Shown in pieces: positions 12,869 to 23,820 of a DNA stretch of 64,000 nt. The translations under genes and the position numbers were made by a program. The stretch's first letter is position 1, and each line of letters opens with the position of its first letter. Location of the stretch: contig CM066322.1 of the NCBI GenBank assembly GCA_033807775.1, positions 16,357,001 to 16,421,000 of the forward strand. The letters run 5' to 3'. Source of the stretch: Saussurea involucrata. Its lineage: Eukaryota; Streptophyta; Magnoliopsida; Asterales; Asteraceae. The notes beneath the pieces are model-generated. The model was given only the letters and a program-made list of their open reading frames with translations. It was not told where the DNA came from and did not search any database.

Positions 12869-12933
12869 GTACTTCTACTAGATACCAATATAAATTATAA
12901 AAAATAACTTGTACTTTTTGTTATTTTACTTTA

Positions 12934-13185
12934 GAGTAAATTGCAATTTTGGTCCCTGTGATTTGTTGTTTTTCTCACTTTTGGTCTCTAAAAAATTTTT
13001 ATTGCAAGAAAAACCCTGTAGTATGCAAAAATGCTCGATTTTGGTCCCTCAGACTAACTTTGTCAGTTTCTCTCCCGTTAAACCCCCTCATGTGCAAGGC
13101 ACATGAGGGTATATCAGTCATTTTGCTTACTCTTTTGTTTTTCATTAAAAGCAACAAACTACAGGGACCAAATTGAAATTTACTC
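12934..13185. mobile_element. GAGTAAATT-type MITE, copy A
   Basis: The ends GAGTAAATTGCAATTTTGG and (reverse complement) GAGTAAATTTCAATTTGG are inverted repeats. A perfect inverted repeat near the middle has 11-bp arms CCCTCATGTGC and GCACATGAGGG around AAG (13085-13109). The right end abuts a (TA)n tract. A second copy in opposite orientation lies at 17943-18195. The TSD is unclear; a larger relative at 39310 shows a 9-bp one, suggesting a Mutator-like origin. Confidence 0.75.
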
Positions 13186-14340
13186 TTAATTATAATATAT
13201 ATATATATATATATACATATAATAAATAAGTAACTAGCATGCCACGTGTCGTCTACTGGTGAGCCGACTTCAGTATTTTCCCGCCTAAACATGTATCTGG
13301 ACGCAGTTTATATTATAAGTTCAATTAGTACACCCACATTCACTCCTCCTTAAATCTCTCATTAATTCAATTTTTTTAATTTATACCTTACATTTACTAC
13401 CCTTATAATTAGGTATGTAGTTTCCTTTTAATATCTTACTTTTTTATTTTTCATTTTAGACTCTTATCATATAAACATAAATAATAAATATGAACTAAAA
13501 TGCATTAAAAACATTTCTATTTTTTACAAATTATACCATTGTAATGGCGTCTTCAATACCTTCGAAATGAGTCAAATATTGAATATTTTTTGATTTAATT
13601 ATATTATTAAATATCATAAATATATACGAATTAATGTGACGTGATTAGTATGGTATATCCACCTCAAGAGTTATACTTTTACAATTATCTTTAGATACAT
13701 ACGTACATATCCATACTTATAATAAATTTAAAAAAATTCCATCGTGTATAGTAATCCCAAAAAATACGGGATTTACTTCTAAGTTTACCTTCAAATTACT
13801 GATATAGTTTCAATTTTAAATTCAATTTTATTTTAGGGTTAACTTCATTTTGACTAATTAATGATATATTTTCATTTCTAATTCAAAAAAATTTACATCG
13901 TGTTATCGTCTATAAATATAAGAATACAAGTTCAACCCCATCATCATTATATGTTCTACAAAAACTTGGACGTAATTCATAAACTGAAAGGAGTTGTTTA
14001 TCTGTTGTAAGGTATAATAATTTTCACCCCTCAATTTCTCTCCATAAGCATTTAAAGGTTCTTTTTTTTGTTCGATTCAACTGTGTTTTTTTTGTCGATT
14101 TCTTTCTGATTTGTTTTTGAATAAAATCGATTCTTCCGATTTGTGGTTGATTAAAATCGTTTCTTTCTGATTTGTGGTGGATTAAAATCGATCCTTTCCT
14201 ACTCGTTTAATTTGTGTTTTGTTTAATCCATGGTTTACACTAATCAATAAAAGCATAATACTCCTCCTTTTATTGAAATTAGTATGGGATTTGATACAAA
14301 TAATCACTGAATTGTCATGAAATTTTTTTTGCAATTTTTT
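13186..14340. other. AT-rich stretch left of Helitron helicase remains
   Basis: A (TA)n tract at about 13194-13215 is followed by AT-rich DNA with no open frame of note. The missing N-terminal (HUH replicase) half of RepHel would be expected here if the element were complete, but I see no trace of it. Confidence 0.5.
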
Positions 14341-14356
14341 TTTGCAATTTCATTAC

Positions 14357-16779
14357 AGGAAACCTTCTGTTTTGAGGCTTCCTTTCCATCTTCCTGGACA
14401 ACAACAAGTCGTTTTTTGTGCTGAAAATGATATTGAAAATGTCATAAACAAAACTTTTGTGGCGTCTTCAATGTTCTTAGCTTGGATGAAGTGTAATGAA
14501 CTTTACGAAGAAGCACGAAAACTTACTTATGTTGAATTCCCTACAGAGTTTGTGTGGAAACTGGAAGAGCGACGTTGGGATCAAAGGAAAAAAGACTTTT
14601 CAATTGGAAGAATTCATTCAGTTTCTCCTGCTCTTGGTCAAACGTATTATTTAAGAATTCTTTTAAATAAAGTCAAAGGTCCTAAATCATTTGAAGACAT
14701 TCGTACAGTAAATGGAGATATATTTCCTACTTTTAAAGATGCATGTTATGCTATTGGGCTTTTAGATGACGACAAGGAATATGTTGATGCCATTGAAGAA
14801 GCAAGTTTAACCGGTTCTGGTTTTTATCTACGGTCTTTATTTGCAACCATGCATTTCAAATATTCTGTCTAGACCTGAATTTGTTTGGCAAAAAACATGG
14901 CAATACTTGGTAAATAGGATTCTTTACAATCAACGAATTGCACTAAAGTCTCCAGGTATGTTAATTATCTATTTAGGTATTTATACATTTATTATTTAAA
15001 TACGAACCAATTTATTGTTTTATTATTTTTTTAAATATTATTTTCTTTCTTAAATATTTTTTCAGTTATTATTTCTATGTTATAGTTGTTTAACATTTAT
15101 ATTATATATGTTACATGTTTATCCCTTAATGATGATCAAGTCAAAAACTTGACATTGTTTGAGATTGAAAAGATTTTACTTCGTAACAATTACAGCCTAA
15201 AAAAATTCACCACTATGCCTTACCCTGATGATGATTTTGTTGAGTCTTCAAACAATCGTTTGATTACGGAGGAGCTAGATTACGACATAGTAATCTACAG
15301 AACGAGTTTCGTCAACTTCTAGGTGCTTTAACAAACGAGCAACGAGGTGTTTATGACGATATCATCACAGCGGTTTAAAATAACCAAGGAGGTGTGTTTT
15401 TTGTATATGGTTATGGTGGAACAGGTAAAACATTTCTATGGAAGACATTATCTGCATCAATAAGATCTAGAGGAGAAATTGTTTTAAACGTTGCTTCAAG
15501 TGGTATTGCTTCTTTACTTCTTACAGGAGGTAGGACGACACACTCTCGCTTTCAAATTCCTCTAATTATTAACGAAGATTCTCTTTGTTACATAAAGCCA
15601 GACAGTGATGTTGCCAAGTTAATAAAGAAGACTATGTTGATTATATGGGATGAAGCACCGATGGTTCATCGGCATGCATTTGAAGCGTTGGATAGAAGTA
15701 TGAACAATATTTTTGGTAGTCAAGGCATTACTAACTCGAAAATGCTTTTTGGTGGCAAAGTAGTTGTTATTGGAGGAGATTTCAGAAAAATTCTGCCGGA
15801 TATTCCCAACGCAAGTAGACAAGACATTGTTAATGTGTCGTTAAGTTCATCTTACATTTGGGAAAAATGCAAAGTCCTAAGGTTAACTAAAAACATGAGG
15901 TTAACTGTTGACAGTCAAGCTTCTGATATCGAACAAACAAGGATTTTTGCAAACTGGCTTTTGGATTTAGAAGAAGGCAAGGTTGGTAGTGTGAATGATG
16001 GTGAGGCAATTATCGATATACCTGATGATCTTCTCATTACCGATTCAACGGATCTTATATCTGCATTAATTGAATTTGTCTATCCTTCTATTTTTGTAAA
16101 TGTCAATAATTCATCCTATTTTCAGGAAAGAGCAATACTTGCACCCAAGCATGAAGTCATTCAAGAAACAAATGATCGTTTGCTATCATTGTTTCCAGGA
16201 GACGAAAAGGAGTACCTAAGTTCAGTTAGTCTGTGTGAATCAGAGCATCTTCACGAACAGTTTGATGAAACTTTGTACTCACCTGATGTCTTAAATGGTC
16301 TTAAATTATCGGGTTTGCCAAACCATAAGATAGTACTAAAAGTCGGTGTTCCAGTTATGTTACTAAGGAATATTGATCAGAAATCTGGGTTATGTAATGG
16401 AACTAGACTACGGGTGTTATCTTTGGGAAATCGGGTTATAGAAGCAGAGATCATACCTGGAAGCAATATTGGAAGCCGAACATTTATTCCAAGAATGTCT
16501 TTGACACCTACAGACAAAAGGATTTCGTTCTAGTTTCAAAGAAGACAATTTCCAATTGTTGTATGTTTTGCCATGACCATAAATAAAAGTCAGGGACAGT
16601 CATTATCGAAGGTTGGTTTGTTTCTGAGACAACCAGTCTTCACCCATGGTCAGTTGTATGTTGCTTTATCTAGAGTAAAAAGTAGGCAAGGTTTAAAAAT
16701 ATTAATTATAGATGATGAAGGTATAATTAGCAATAGAACAAAGAATGTTGTATATAAAGAAGTATTTGGTAATTTATGA
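14357..16779 (+). pseudogene. Helitron RepHel remnant (linker and PIF1-like helicase)
   Basis: The C-terminal two thirds of a plant Helitron replicase/helicase, which normally nicks and unwinds DNA for rolling-circle transposition. The linker region (RKPSVLRLPFHLPG, then YYLRILLNKVKGPKSFEDIR) is followed by the PIF1-type helicase: Walker A GYGGTGKT near 15410, Walker B LIIWDEAPM near 15640, GGDFRKILP near 15775, then TINKSQGQS and GQLYVALSRVKS near the end. The usual C-terminus NVVYKEVFGNL stops at 16777-16779. The gene is dead: frame changes occur near 14855 and 15291, and in-frame stops at 15376 (TAA) and 16531 (TAG). An intron-like gap lies at about 14956-15115. The HUH endonuclease domain is absent. 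Confidence 0.93.
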
Positions 16780-16901
16780 TACGTGGTTCTTATTTTATTA
16801 ATATTTTAACTATGTACTTTTCCATAGTTTCATTTACGTTCTATTATAAATTTTGTTTTATAAATTCTTAATATTTATTCATATTTTTTATTAATTTTTT
16901 G

Positions 16902-17048
16902 CGAAACATCATTTGTGAAAACTGCCTAAAACAAGGACATTTTGTAACCAACTGCAAAAAAAACAACTCTGAAGAGAAAAAAGCTTGGAAAAGTAGCATC
17001 GTACTTTCGATGATCATTCATATCTGTAAGATAAGTTTTCTGGCATGA
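16902..17048 (+). pseudogene. Zinc-knuckle (CCHC) fragment in Helitron tail
   Basis: An open stretch of 48 codons ending at 17048 contains CENCLKQGHFVTNC, which fits the C-x2-C-x4-H-x4-C zinc knuckle of nucleic-acid-binding proteins, followed by a lysine-rich segment. There is no ATG or clear promoter. It lies between the helicase stop and the Helitron 3' end. It may be a captured gene fragment or an old terminal exon. Its source is not recognised. Confidence 0.5.
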
Positions 17049-17094
17049 TTTAATTTTTTTAAATTACTCCGTGTAATACACGGGTTCGAACCTA

Positions 17095-17095
<1 letters not shown>

Positions 17096-17132
<37 letters not shown>
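17096..17132. repeat. (TA)n microsatellite at Helitron 3' end
   Basis: An uninterrupted TA run of about 18 units directly follows the Helitron CTAG end, so the Helitron inserted at or beside a TA tract, or the tract expanded afterwards. Confidence 0.9.
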
Positions 17133-17136
<4 letters not shown>

Positions 17137-17859
17137 CACACTGTATGGCCGCTAGATAATGGAGTTCATGTTCTCCACCATCATCATCACCACCATTTCT
17201 TGATTTTCTTCAACAATCAAACAAAAATGGAGGTTTCAAAAGATCATATGGCGCCCAAAGTGCATCCAACGGACACGGTCTTTCTCATTTTTATCCAATT
17301 CGGTTTTGTATGGGGAAGAAACTGAAGAATCTGGTGGTGGTGGGGGAGAGAGTTTGCTGGTTAACCATAATTTATCTGCTAGGGTTTTTGAGTTATTATC
17401 AATTGGGTTTCTTTTAGGGGTAGGATTGAGGAGCGTTTGAAGGGGATTGGTGTTGGGGGGGTTTTGATTTTGGTTTTGGAGGGTGTGGATTGATTGGGGA
17501 GGTGGCGATGGGTTTGAAGGGTTTTGGAGGGTGTGGATTGATTGGGCAGTGACGAGAAAGGGATGGTCGGAGAAGAAGGGAGGAGAGAGGGATGGGCGGA
17601 AACGGGGTACGGTGGTGGATTTTGGGCAGTACGGTGGTGGATTTCGAACAGATGGTATCCCCACCACCACCACCGATCACCGGGCAGTACAGTGGTGGAT
17701 TTCCCTTCTCCTGTTCCCCTCTGTTGTCGGCGCACTACTCATCCTCCTCACATCGTCAACATCGCCGGGGTTTTTGGTCGGGGTTAGTGGTTTTTCGTCG
17801 GGGTTGTCATCAGAGTTTTTTGTGAGTTTTGACGGGCCAGTATGTGTATATTATATACA

Positions 17860-17862
<3 letters not shown>
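17133..17862. other. Non-coding stretch, gene-like composition
   Basis: Higher GC, with GGTGGTGG and GGATTGATTGGG repeats (17480-17690). A short frame starts with ATG at 17227 (MEVSKDHMAPKVHPTDTVF) and stops after about 32 codons. Minus-strand proline-rich frames are by-products of G-rich repeats. It might be the leader of a dead gene, but nothing is recognised. Confidence 0.4.
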
Positions 17863-17937
<75 letters not shown>

Positions 17938-17938
17938 A
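17863..17938. repeat. Compound (TA)n(CA)n(TA)n microsatellite
   Basis: TA repeats, a block of CA repeats (about 17902-17919), then TA repeats again, directly abutting MITE copy B. Confidence 0.95.
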
Positions 17939-17942
17939 TTAA

Positions 17943-18195
17943 GAGTAAATTACAATTTTGGTCCCTATAGTTTATTGTTTTTAGTGAAAAGTAAAAAAGT
18001 GAGCAAAATGACCAATATACCCTCATGTGCAAGGCACATGAGGGGGTTTAACGGATGGGGATTTAACAGAGTTAGTCTAAGGGACCAAAACCGAGCACTT
18101 TTGCATACCACATGGTTTTTCTTGCAATAAAAAATTTTTGGAACCCAAAATTGTGAAAATCAACATACCACAGGGACCAAAATTGCAATTGACTC
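17943..18195. mobile_element. GAGTAAATT-type MITE, copy B (inverted)
   Basis: Same family as 12934-13185 but in opposite orientation. The terminal inverted repeats match and the central 11-bp inverted repeat around AAG is identical (18020-18044). It too abuts a (TA)n tract at the equivalent end. Confidence 0.75.
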
Positions 18196-19050
18196 TTTAC
18201 TTTATTTTGGCTCTTTATATCTTCATTCGGGTCACCTCAAAAAATAAAAATATATAATATTTGTATATTTTATTTGTAGACACATTCAACTTAAACCTAT
18301 ATATATGTTGTATTCCATGACTTTATCTTATCTATTGTTTAAATCACACCCATGTGATATAATAAATGCATGCATGCATCCATCACCCAACCAAGATGCT
18401 TTCCATATACTCCGCTCCCCATTCCAGAATTCAAATGCTTACCTGATACCTCCGCTGCTACCAATATCGTATGATTAATCATAAAGTTAATGAAAAAATG
18501 TGATTCCGGCAACTTTTAATTATAAATCATGGATCGGCTATTGGCAACACACTGTGTAGAACAATCAAATTTTCATAAAATGTGGAATGGTTGTTTGAAA
18601 ATCAGACACAAACATCAAATGGATAAATGATAGAATTCAGCTGTGTATGGATAAAATGAATCACGTTTAAATAAGCACATTAGCAACACTAGAACAATAA
18701 TACTAGTCTATTTCTAATGAACTATCACAGTTGATATTTACTTCTTAATGGAAGTTGATATACATAACACACCCCACAGCACAAACCTGGATGCTTCATT
18801 TGTCAGTATGCCTATTGCCCAGCAGCCAACTTCCTTCTTACTTGGCCTGCTGTACAACATATAAGCATACTTAATATATATATACAACTTACACCATTTG
18901 AATATTCCACAAAATAATGAAAAGAAATTGAAATAAATGACCAAAATGATTAAAAGTACCATACTTTCTAAAATCATCATGACTTCCTATTCAAATGTAC
19001 GTTGTAATCACTTAGCCCAGCAAGAGAAGCATCCCTTCCATCCAAGAAAA
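18196..19050. other. Intergenic, probable 3' flank of the GRAS gene
   Basis: AT-rich, with no open frame that can be supported. The last few hundred bases before 19051 are the likely 3' untranslated region of the minus-strand GRAS gene. No cleavage signal is pinned down. Confidence 0.45.
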
Positions 19051-21237
19051 TTAAGAAGCCAGCTTCCAACAAGATAATGCAGCTATAATGCGTCCTTTCC
19101 AGCCTTGCAACATCCAATGACCATCTTCATCAATCCCAAAGTCTGGGTGATAGCATGACTTTGCTCGATCTTTAGCCATTTTCAAGATTTCTTGATTAAG
19201 TGGGAGCTGGCGAAATCCAGCCCTCATGTTCCGAACCTGCCACTGTTTGTACGTTTCAGGTCTCTCGATCCTCTCCCCACCTTCACAAGCAATCACATTC
19301 ATGGCTTCTCGTCCCCAAAAGACTTTCTCTATCAGCATCCTCTCCTGAGTCTCACGAGACGCATTGGCCTCGATCATATCAAACAAAGAAGAGAAGAAAA
19401 ACAGCGCTTCTCTGAACCTCGTGATAAAAAAAGGAGCGTTGTAGGACCCATTAACAACACCCTGTATGAAGATGTCTGGTTTCATATTCCTAATAAGATT
19501 CAGAACTTTATTCCTTGGACTGTCCACCATGACTGTCTCATCAAGCAAGTATCTGAACCTATATGCACAATTCACAACTAGTGTTTCATCGCTATCAAGC
19601 TCAAGATCCTCAATTGTGATTGTTTCCCACTTTTGAGCTATGGCCTTGAACTTGAATGGAACATTAAAAGTTTCAGCATAATTTGCTAGCCTACGTCCTG
19701 TCTCCTCAACTCTCTGGGACGGTCGAAAACCAGGACATGGGAAGTCAATCCCAGTGATTCGAAGTTCAGGTGGACCACCAGGCCTAGTTGAGAGGCGATG
19801 GATGAAGCAAGGCCATTGGAAGCCATAAAGGATACCAAAATCTACGATATGGAGCTTCGCCTTATTCTGGGCAGTATGCAAAATAGTCTTATTAGAGAAA
19901 AAATTGGAGATCTTCAGGAAAGGGCAGCAACTAAGATATAAATGGTAAGCTTTCAATACATCCACAGCAGATGTAGGCCTGGAAAGGAGAGCTTTGTATA
20001 TTTCAGTTCCTGAGCCTGCCATTCGTGCTTCAAGACCAGCGGAGAAGTAATGGGCCAATCTTTGCATCCCATCTCCTGTGGGTGAAGCATGTTCTCTTAT
20101 CTGTTTCAGTAGATCGATTGCGTTCCTTTGGTCATTTGCTGCAACAGCTTGTGCACAGAGACTCAACAGCGTTCTCATATCCACCACATCCTTTTTAACA
20201 CCTTTCTTCCCACGCCCCTTGCCTTTGTTACCCTTCGGTTGTACTCTAGTGACCCCATTGTGGACAAAGTTGCCTTGTGGAAGGTTATTTCCACCACTAC
20301 AAAGCAGAACATCATCAAACATCTTCGACCTCACAGTTGGTTCAGTGTAAACTGCAGATTGTTTGGAAATTCTCCCATCCTCAACAAGATCTCTAGAATA
20401 AGAATTTTTCTTTCCTCTTGATTCTTCTACGATGGAATTGCTTTCATGTTTCTTCTCTGCCTTGACAACCACACTATTAGCCTCTTTCTTTAGATCCTCT
20501 CCTAAAATGTCATTAGTCTCCAGATAATTTAAGGCCCTATCACTGTTGTTTTGAAATTGTATCGCAGATCTGCTACAACCAAGTAGATCAGAAACACTTT
20601 GAATACTCACAGGTGAATCCACATAACCATCTATAACACAACTATTACTGGTTGACGAGCAGTAAGAGGACTGGGATCTAGACTGTGAATCAAGATTGAA
20701 GGTAACATTAGGTACAAGAGGAGAGTCGTAATCGCTAACATCACAACTAAGACCTGTACCACTTATTAAACTATTACCACCAAAATAAGTATAATCCCCT
20801 ATGGAATTCTCATTCTTGCTATCATTATGATACAGAGGTACTGTAGGATGGACACTACAGAAAGGAGGTTCATTTACCATAAGGGCATCATAAAACGATT
20901 TTTCTGCGGCTTGAAGAGCAGCAGACCCTTGAAGCATGCAAGTCTTCTCCTCTATGTCTTCTTCCATGAGCATCTGATTTATGTACTTGAAAACTACATC
21001 ACTAAGATCAAAATCCTCATGAAGGTCATGTTCATTATTTGAGCTAGAAGATGTAAGGCTTGCATCACGCAACTCCGTAGTAGAATGATCCGTAGAATTT
21101 CGATCTAAAAATGTTTCGTTCAGACTCATGGCATTAAGAAACTTCTGATCTGATAGAACCGTCGCAGATCCGTTGCATTTTAAGGCGTTCAAACTCAATA
21201 CGCCATAATCCTCCTTCCATCGCCCATCCATGACCAT
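19051..21237 (-). CDS. GRAS transcription factor, LISCL (SCL9/14/30/33-like) subfamily
   Basis: An uninterrupted 728-residue protein and the only intact host gene here. Residues about 83-125 hold the conserved N-terminal LISCL block (YINQMLMEEDIEEKTCMLQ, then ALQAAEKSFYDAL). A lysine/glycine-rich basic stretch at about 333-349 may serve nuclear import. The GRAS domain fills about 351-728: leucine-rich region I (LLSLCAQAVAANDQRNA), the VHIID-type core LHIVDFG at about 462, leucine-rich region II (GRRLANYAETFNVPF), a PFYRE-like PFFITRFREAL at about 602, GREAMNVIACEGGERIERPE, and the SAW end (GWKGRIIAALSCW). Length and order are normal for the subfamily, whose Arabidopsis member SCL14 acts with TGA factors in detoxification responses; that role is family knowledge only. 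The start chosen is the first ATG of the frame. A single coding exon is typical. Confidence 0.95.
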   Translation of the reverse strand: MVMDGRWKEDYGVLSLNALKCNGSATVLSDQKFLNAMSLNETFLDRNSTDHSTTELRDASLTSSSSNNEHDLHEDFDLSDVVFKYINQMLMEEDIEEKTCMLQGSAALQAAEKSFYDALMVNEPPFCSVHPTVPLYHNDSKNENSIGDYTYFGGNSLISGTGLSCDVSDYDSPLVPNVTFNLDSQSRSQSSYCSSTSNSCVIDGYVDSPVSIQSVSDLLGCSRSAIQFQNNSDRALNYLETNDILGEDLKKEANSVVVKAEKKHESNSIVEESRGKKNSYSRDLVEDGRISKQSAVYTEPTVRSKMFDDVLLCSGGNNLPQGNFVHNGVTRVQPKGNKGKGRGKKGVKKDVVDMRTLLSLCAQAVAANDQRNAIDLLKQIREHASPTGDGMQRLAHYFSAGLEARMAGSGTEIYKALLSRPTSAVDVLKAYHLYLSCCPFLKISNFFSNKTILHTAQNKAKLHIVDFGILYGFQWPCFIHRLSTRPGGPPELRITGIDFPCPGFRPSQRVEETGRRLANYAETFNVPFKFKAIAQKWETITIEDLELDSDETLVVNCAYRFRYLLDETVMVDSPRNKVLNLIRNMKPDIFIQGVVNGSYNAPFFITRFREALFFFSSLFDMIEANASRETQERMLIEKVFWGREAMNVIACEGGERIERPETYKQWQVRNMRAGFRQLPLNQEILKMAKDRAKSCYHPDFGIDEDGHWMLQGWKGRIIAALSCWKLAS

Positions 21238-21863
21238 CTATCTATCTACCACAGAAATAAATTTCATCAATTAGAAGTCATATCCCCAAAATCCCTCAAA
21301 CATTTAGATCAAATAATTTACATAATTTTTAAAATAACACTTTTCTATTCTTCATATAAATAGACGAATGAATTTGTGAATTTATAGGATCAGAATTCAG
21401 AAAGAGTTGAAAAAGCGGATTTTAGCATTAAAAACATAATTACGTAAATGAATATGGTGATCTACCAACAGTATAAACCAACAATACCAAAAATGAACAG
21501 GAATGATAAAAAGGAAAAAGGAAATTAACAATTTCAAGTCTACAAGAAAGCCATGAATTTGCGATATTCGGGAACAGAGGTCATCTCAAGTCAAAAGCAA
21601 ACATGAAAAAGGAACTGAATCAGATAACACGTTTCATATTTCATAAAAGTGAAGTAAATGTAAATCTAACAACCAACAACATGTTTAGAAATATATCCAT
21701 ACATAACAGTAGTCAAATGTATCCATGGATGAATGATGGATGTACCTGAACAAAAACCCTAGAATGGAACGAGAGAGACGCATAGAGAGAGAGAGAGAGA
21801 GAGAGAGAGTAAAAAGTGCATAGGCCGTAGAAAATGAGGAAGACTACCGAGTGTGTTGACAAA
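21238..21863 (-). promoter_or_regulatory. Probable 5' UTR with an intron, GRAS gene
   Basis: On the minus strand a good splice donor (GTTCAG|GTACATC, junction at 21746/21745) lies upstream of a plausible acceptor near 21250 (TTTCTGTGGTAG). This suggests a leader intron of about 490 bp, as is common in this subfamily. The first exon would contain a (GA)n/(CT)n run (about 21784-21810). This is inference; RNA evidence is needed for the exact limits. Confidence 0.5.
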
Positions 21864-21871
21864 TTTATATA
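21864..21871 (-). promoter_or_regulatory. TATA box of the GRAS gene
   Basis: TATATAAA on the minus strand, with a pyrimidine-rich leader downstream. It places the transcription start near 21832-21842, just upstream of the leader exon. The Harbinger element begins about 50 bp further upstream. Confidence 0.55.
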
Positions 21872-22196
21872 TGGTAATGATGAAAAATCTTGACCGTTCA
21901 ATATTACGAAAGCAGATAGAGTTAGACCATGAGTACGGATACCCACGAACCCACTAAACCCTGATTCCACGTCAGCTTTTTTCTTTCCTATTCTCTTTAT
22001 CTTAAAGTGGAGTACCGTCAACCTACAAACCTGCTGAATCCTGATGCCACCTCAGCTTTTTTAATTCTTTTATTTATACATTTAATTATTTAACAAAATA
22101 AAAAAATTCATATATTTTTTAATAAATAAAAATAAAAATTCATAACATTCATTAAAAATTTAAAAATTACAAAATACAAAACAATAAAAACTAATA

Positions 22197-22326
22197 TTAA
22201 AAATTATGTAATTTTCTAATTCTATCTTTCTTCGCCAAAGTAGCCCTCAAAATATCTCCCGTAAGGTGATCATGCGGGGCTATGAAAAACTCGAAGTCTT
22301 TATCAAATCGTTTATATAAATTAAAG

Positions 22327-22390
<64 letters not shown>

Positions 22391-22874
22391 TATTACCGCC
22401 GCTTTGTGCGTTACCGACAACGGGGTCCTCCGAAACGTCAACCCACGCCGACACTAACGCCACTTCCTCCTCTTTACTCCACACATGTCGGGTGACTCTA
22501 TTTTCAAATTTTTTCTTTTTTCCTTTTTGCGTTGGTGTCGGGTTTGATTGTTATGTCGAGATCGATTGTGGTGTTTGTGGTTCTTGGGTTTCGGGAACAA
22601 ACTCCTCTTCGAGATCGATTGCGGCGTTGAAAGTCGCGGGTTGAGGAAGTTGGTGATTAGCGGGAGTAAAACCTTGTTGGAGCAAACCATGATATGTAAA
22701 TTGATGAGGAATATAAGGGCGTTGCTGAAATTGTTGGAAACCAACGTTCGGGGCCGGTTGCGGAATATAACCTTGTTGAGCAAATGCTTGGAAGCCAAGG
22801 TCCGGGTCTTGTTGCGATGTATCCGAACTCCTCGATCGGTTACGATGGGATGTAGGTGTGGTGTTTGAATTCAT
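22197..22874 (-). pseudogene. Harbinger Myb/SANT-like accessory protein, broken
   Basis: Harbinger elements encode a Myb-like DNA-binding partner of the transposase. An N-terminal Q/P-rich part (GFQAFAQQGYIPQPAP) starts at 22874. After a frame change comes WSKEEEVALVSAWVDVSEDP with VVGNAQSGG, the first helix of the Myb/SANT domain in these proteins. At that point a (TTA)n run replaces the rest, read as poly-leucine. A final part (FDKDFEFFIAPHDHLTGDIL) ends near 22197. The protein cannot fold as a full Myb domain. Confidence 0.75.
22328..22388. repeat. (AAT)n microsatellite
   Basis: About 20 uninterrupted AAT units inside the Harbinger accessory gene. Open frames of poly-N or poly-L across it are artefacts. 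Confidence 0.97.
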
Positions 22875-23326
22875 GATGGAAGAAAGTATTGAAAGTATTG
22901 AATTTGAAAGAAATGGAAGAAAGTATTGAATTTGAGAGAAATGGAAGAAAGTATTGAATTTGGTGTGAAAAAATGAAGGTGGTAGAGGTTAATATATATA
23001 GTGTGTATAATTTGAAAAAAATAAAAAAATAAAAAAGAGCCGTTTACCAACGGTTATATTTAAAAAATAAAAATAAATAAAAAAAATCAAATTTAGCCCG
23101 GGTTCCCCCGGGTTCCCGAACCCTACCCTACCCGATCCCCCCTACCCGATACCCCCCGTACCGCCCACCCCGCCCTACCCGATCTACCCGATGAACGAAC
23201 CCGCTGTGGTACCCGAGAACGGTACGCACGGCCTTATGCGCAACGTGTAATAGTATCTTCAAACGATTCATCAAAAACAAATTTGAATATAATATTTATC
23301 ATATTATTTTTTAGACATGATATCAT

Positions 23327-23547
23327 TTTGAGACCAGACTATTTTCGTGAGATTGTGAGAGCACAAAAATAATACTAAATCTTCACAGTAAAAGACGGTG
23401 AAGGTACTTTGAAGTAAAACTTTCAGAGTATTTTTGTTGTGAACATTCACTGTTTTTTTTACCTTCACAATGAATTTTTCTGAAGATTTAGTGTAAGTTT
23501 TTGGTCTCATAGGTCTCACGAAAACATGTTGGTCTCACGTGAACCAA
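23327..23547. repeat. Foldback element, GAGACC family, copy 1
   Basis: The arms GAGACCAGACTATTTTCGTG and (reverse complement) GAGACCTATGAGACC with GTGAGACCAACATGTTTTCG are inverted, and TTCACAGT/CCTTCACA inverted repeats fill the middle. It is homologous to the element at 49461-49694. Confidence 0.65.
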
Positions 23548-23820
23548 ATCTTTATTTTTTATTTTGAAATAATTAAAAATATATTTCAGTTTTCTCTTAA
23601 ACATTTAACTTTAATTTTTTTTATTAATATTAATAATAATATAATATTTCTCTTTCTTAAATAACTATTTTAATAAATTTTCTTGAAAAAGTATTAAATA
23701 ATTTGGAAAGCAAAAAACTGAGTCCAAAAGCTAAAAAAATGTTATTTTAGAAAATCTGTTAAAAAGGTTTTTTAACTTTTAGAAAACTATCAAAATAAAA
23801 TAAAACTAGTAGTGTACCCG

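Larger units (their letters stand above)
10131..17095 (+). mobile_element. Helitron with broken helicase gene
   Basis: The 3' end is clear: a hairpin (CCGTGT, AAT, ACACGG) shortly before a final CTAG at 17092-17095, followed by T. Helitron helicase coding remains lie just upstream in the same orientation. The best 5' end candidate is TCTCTCTATACTATAAAGCC after an A at 10130, which has the usual TCTMTA...ATAAAG form. If right, the element is 7.0 kb and contains a later solo LTR (10822-12868) and a MITE (12934-13185). The 5' limit is the weak point: the Rep (HUH) half of RepHel was not found, so a start nearer 13.7 kb is also possible. Confidence 0.6.
21925..23233 (-). mobile_element. PIF/Harbinger element, 1,309 bp, in GRAS promoter
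   Basis: The ends GACCATGAGTACGGAT and (reverse complement) GGCCGTGCGTACCGTT are imperfect inverted repeats. They are flanked by TTA on both sides (21922-21924, 23234-23236), a Harbinger 3-bp TSD. The minus strand encodes a damaged Myb/SANT-like accessory protein; the DDE transposase is absent. Subterminal sequences are rich in CCCG/CGGG. It is a deletion derivative of a larger element. Confidence 0.85.

Noticed and set aside
17236..17735. Overlapping proline-rich minus-strand open frames
   Set aside because: They read through G-rich repeats on the other strand, have no domain, and three frames overlap.
19192..21042. Plus-strand frames of 70-129 codons
   Set aside because: Shadows of the GRAS gene on the minus strand.
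22282..22484. Poly-asparagine and poly-leucine frames
   Set aside because: Produced by the AAT microsatellite.
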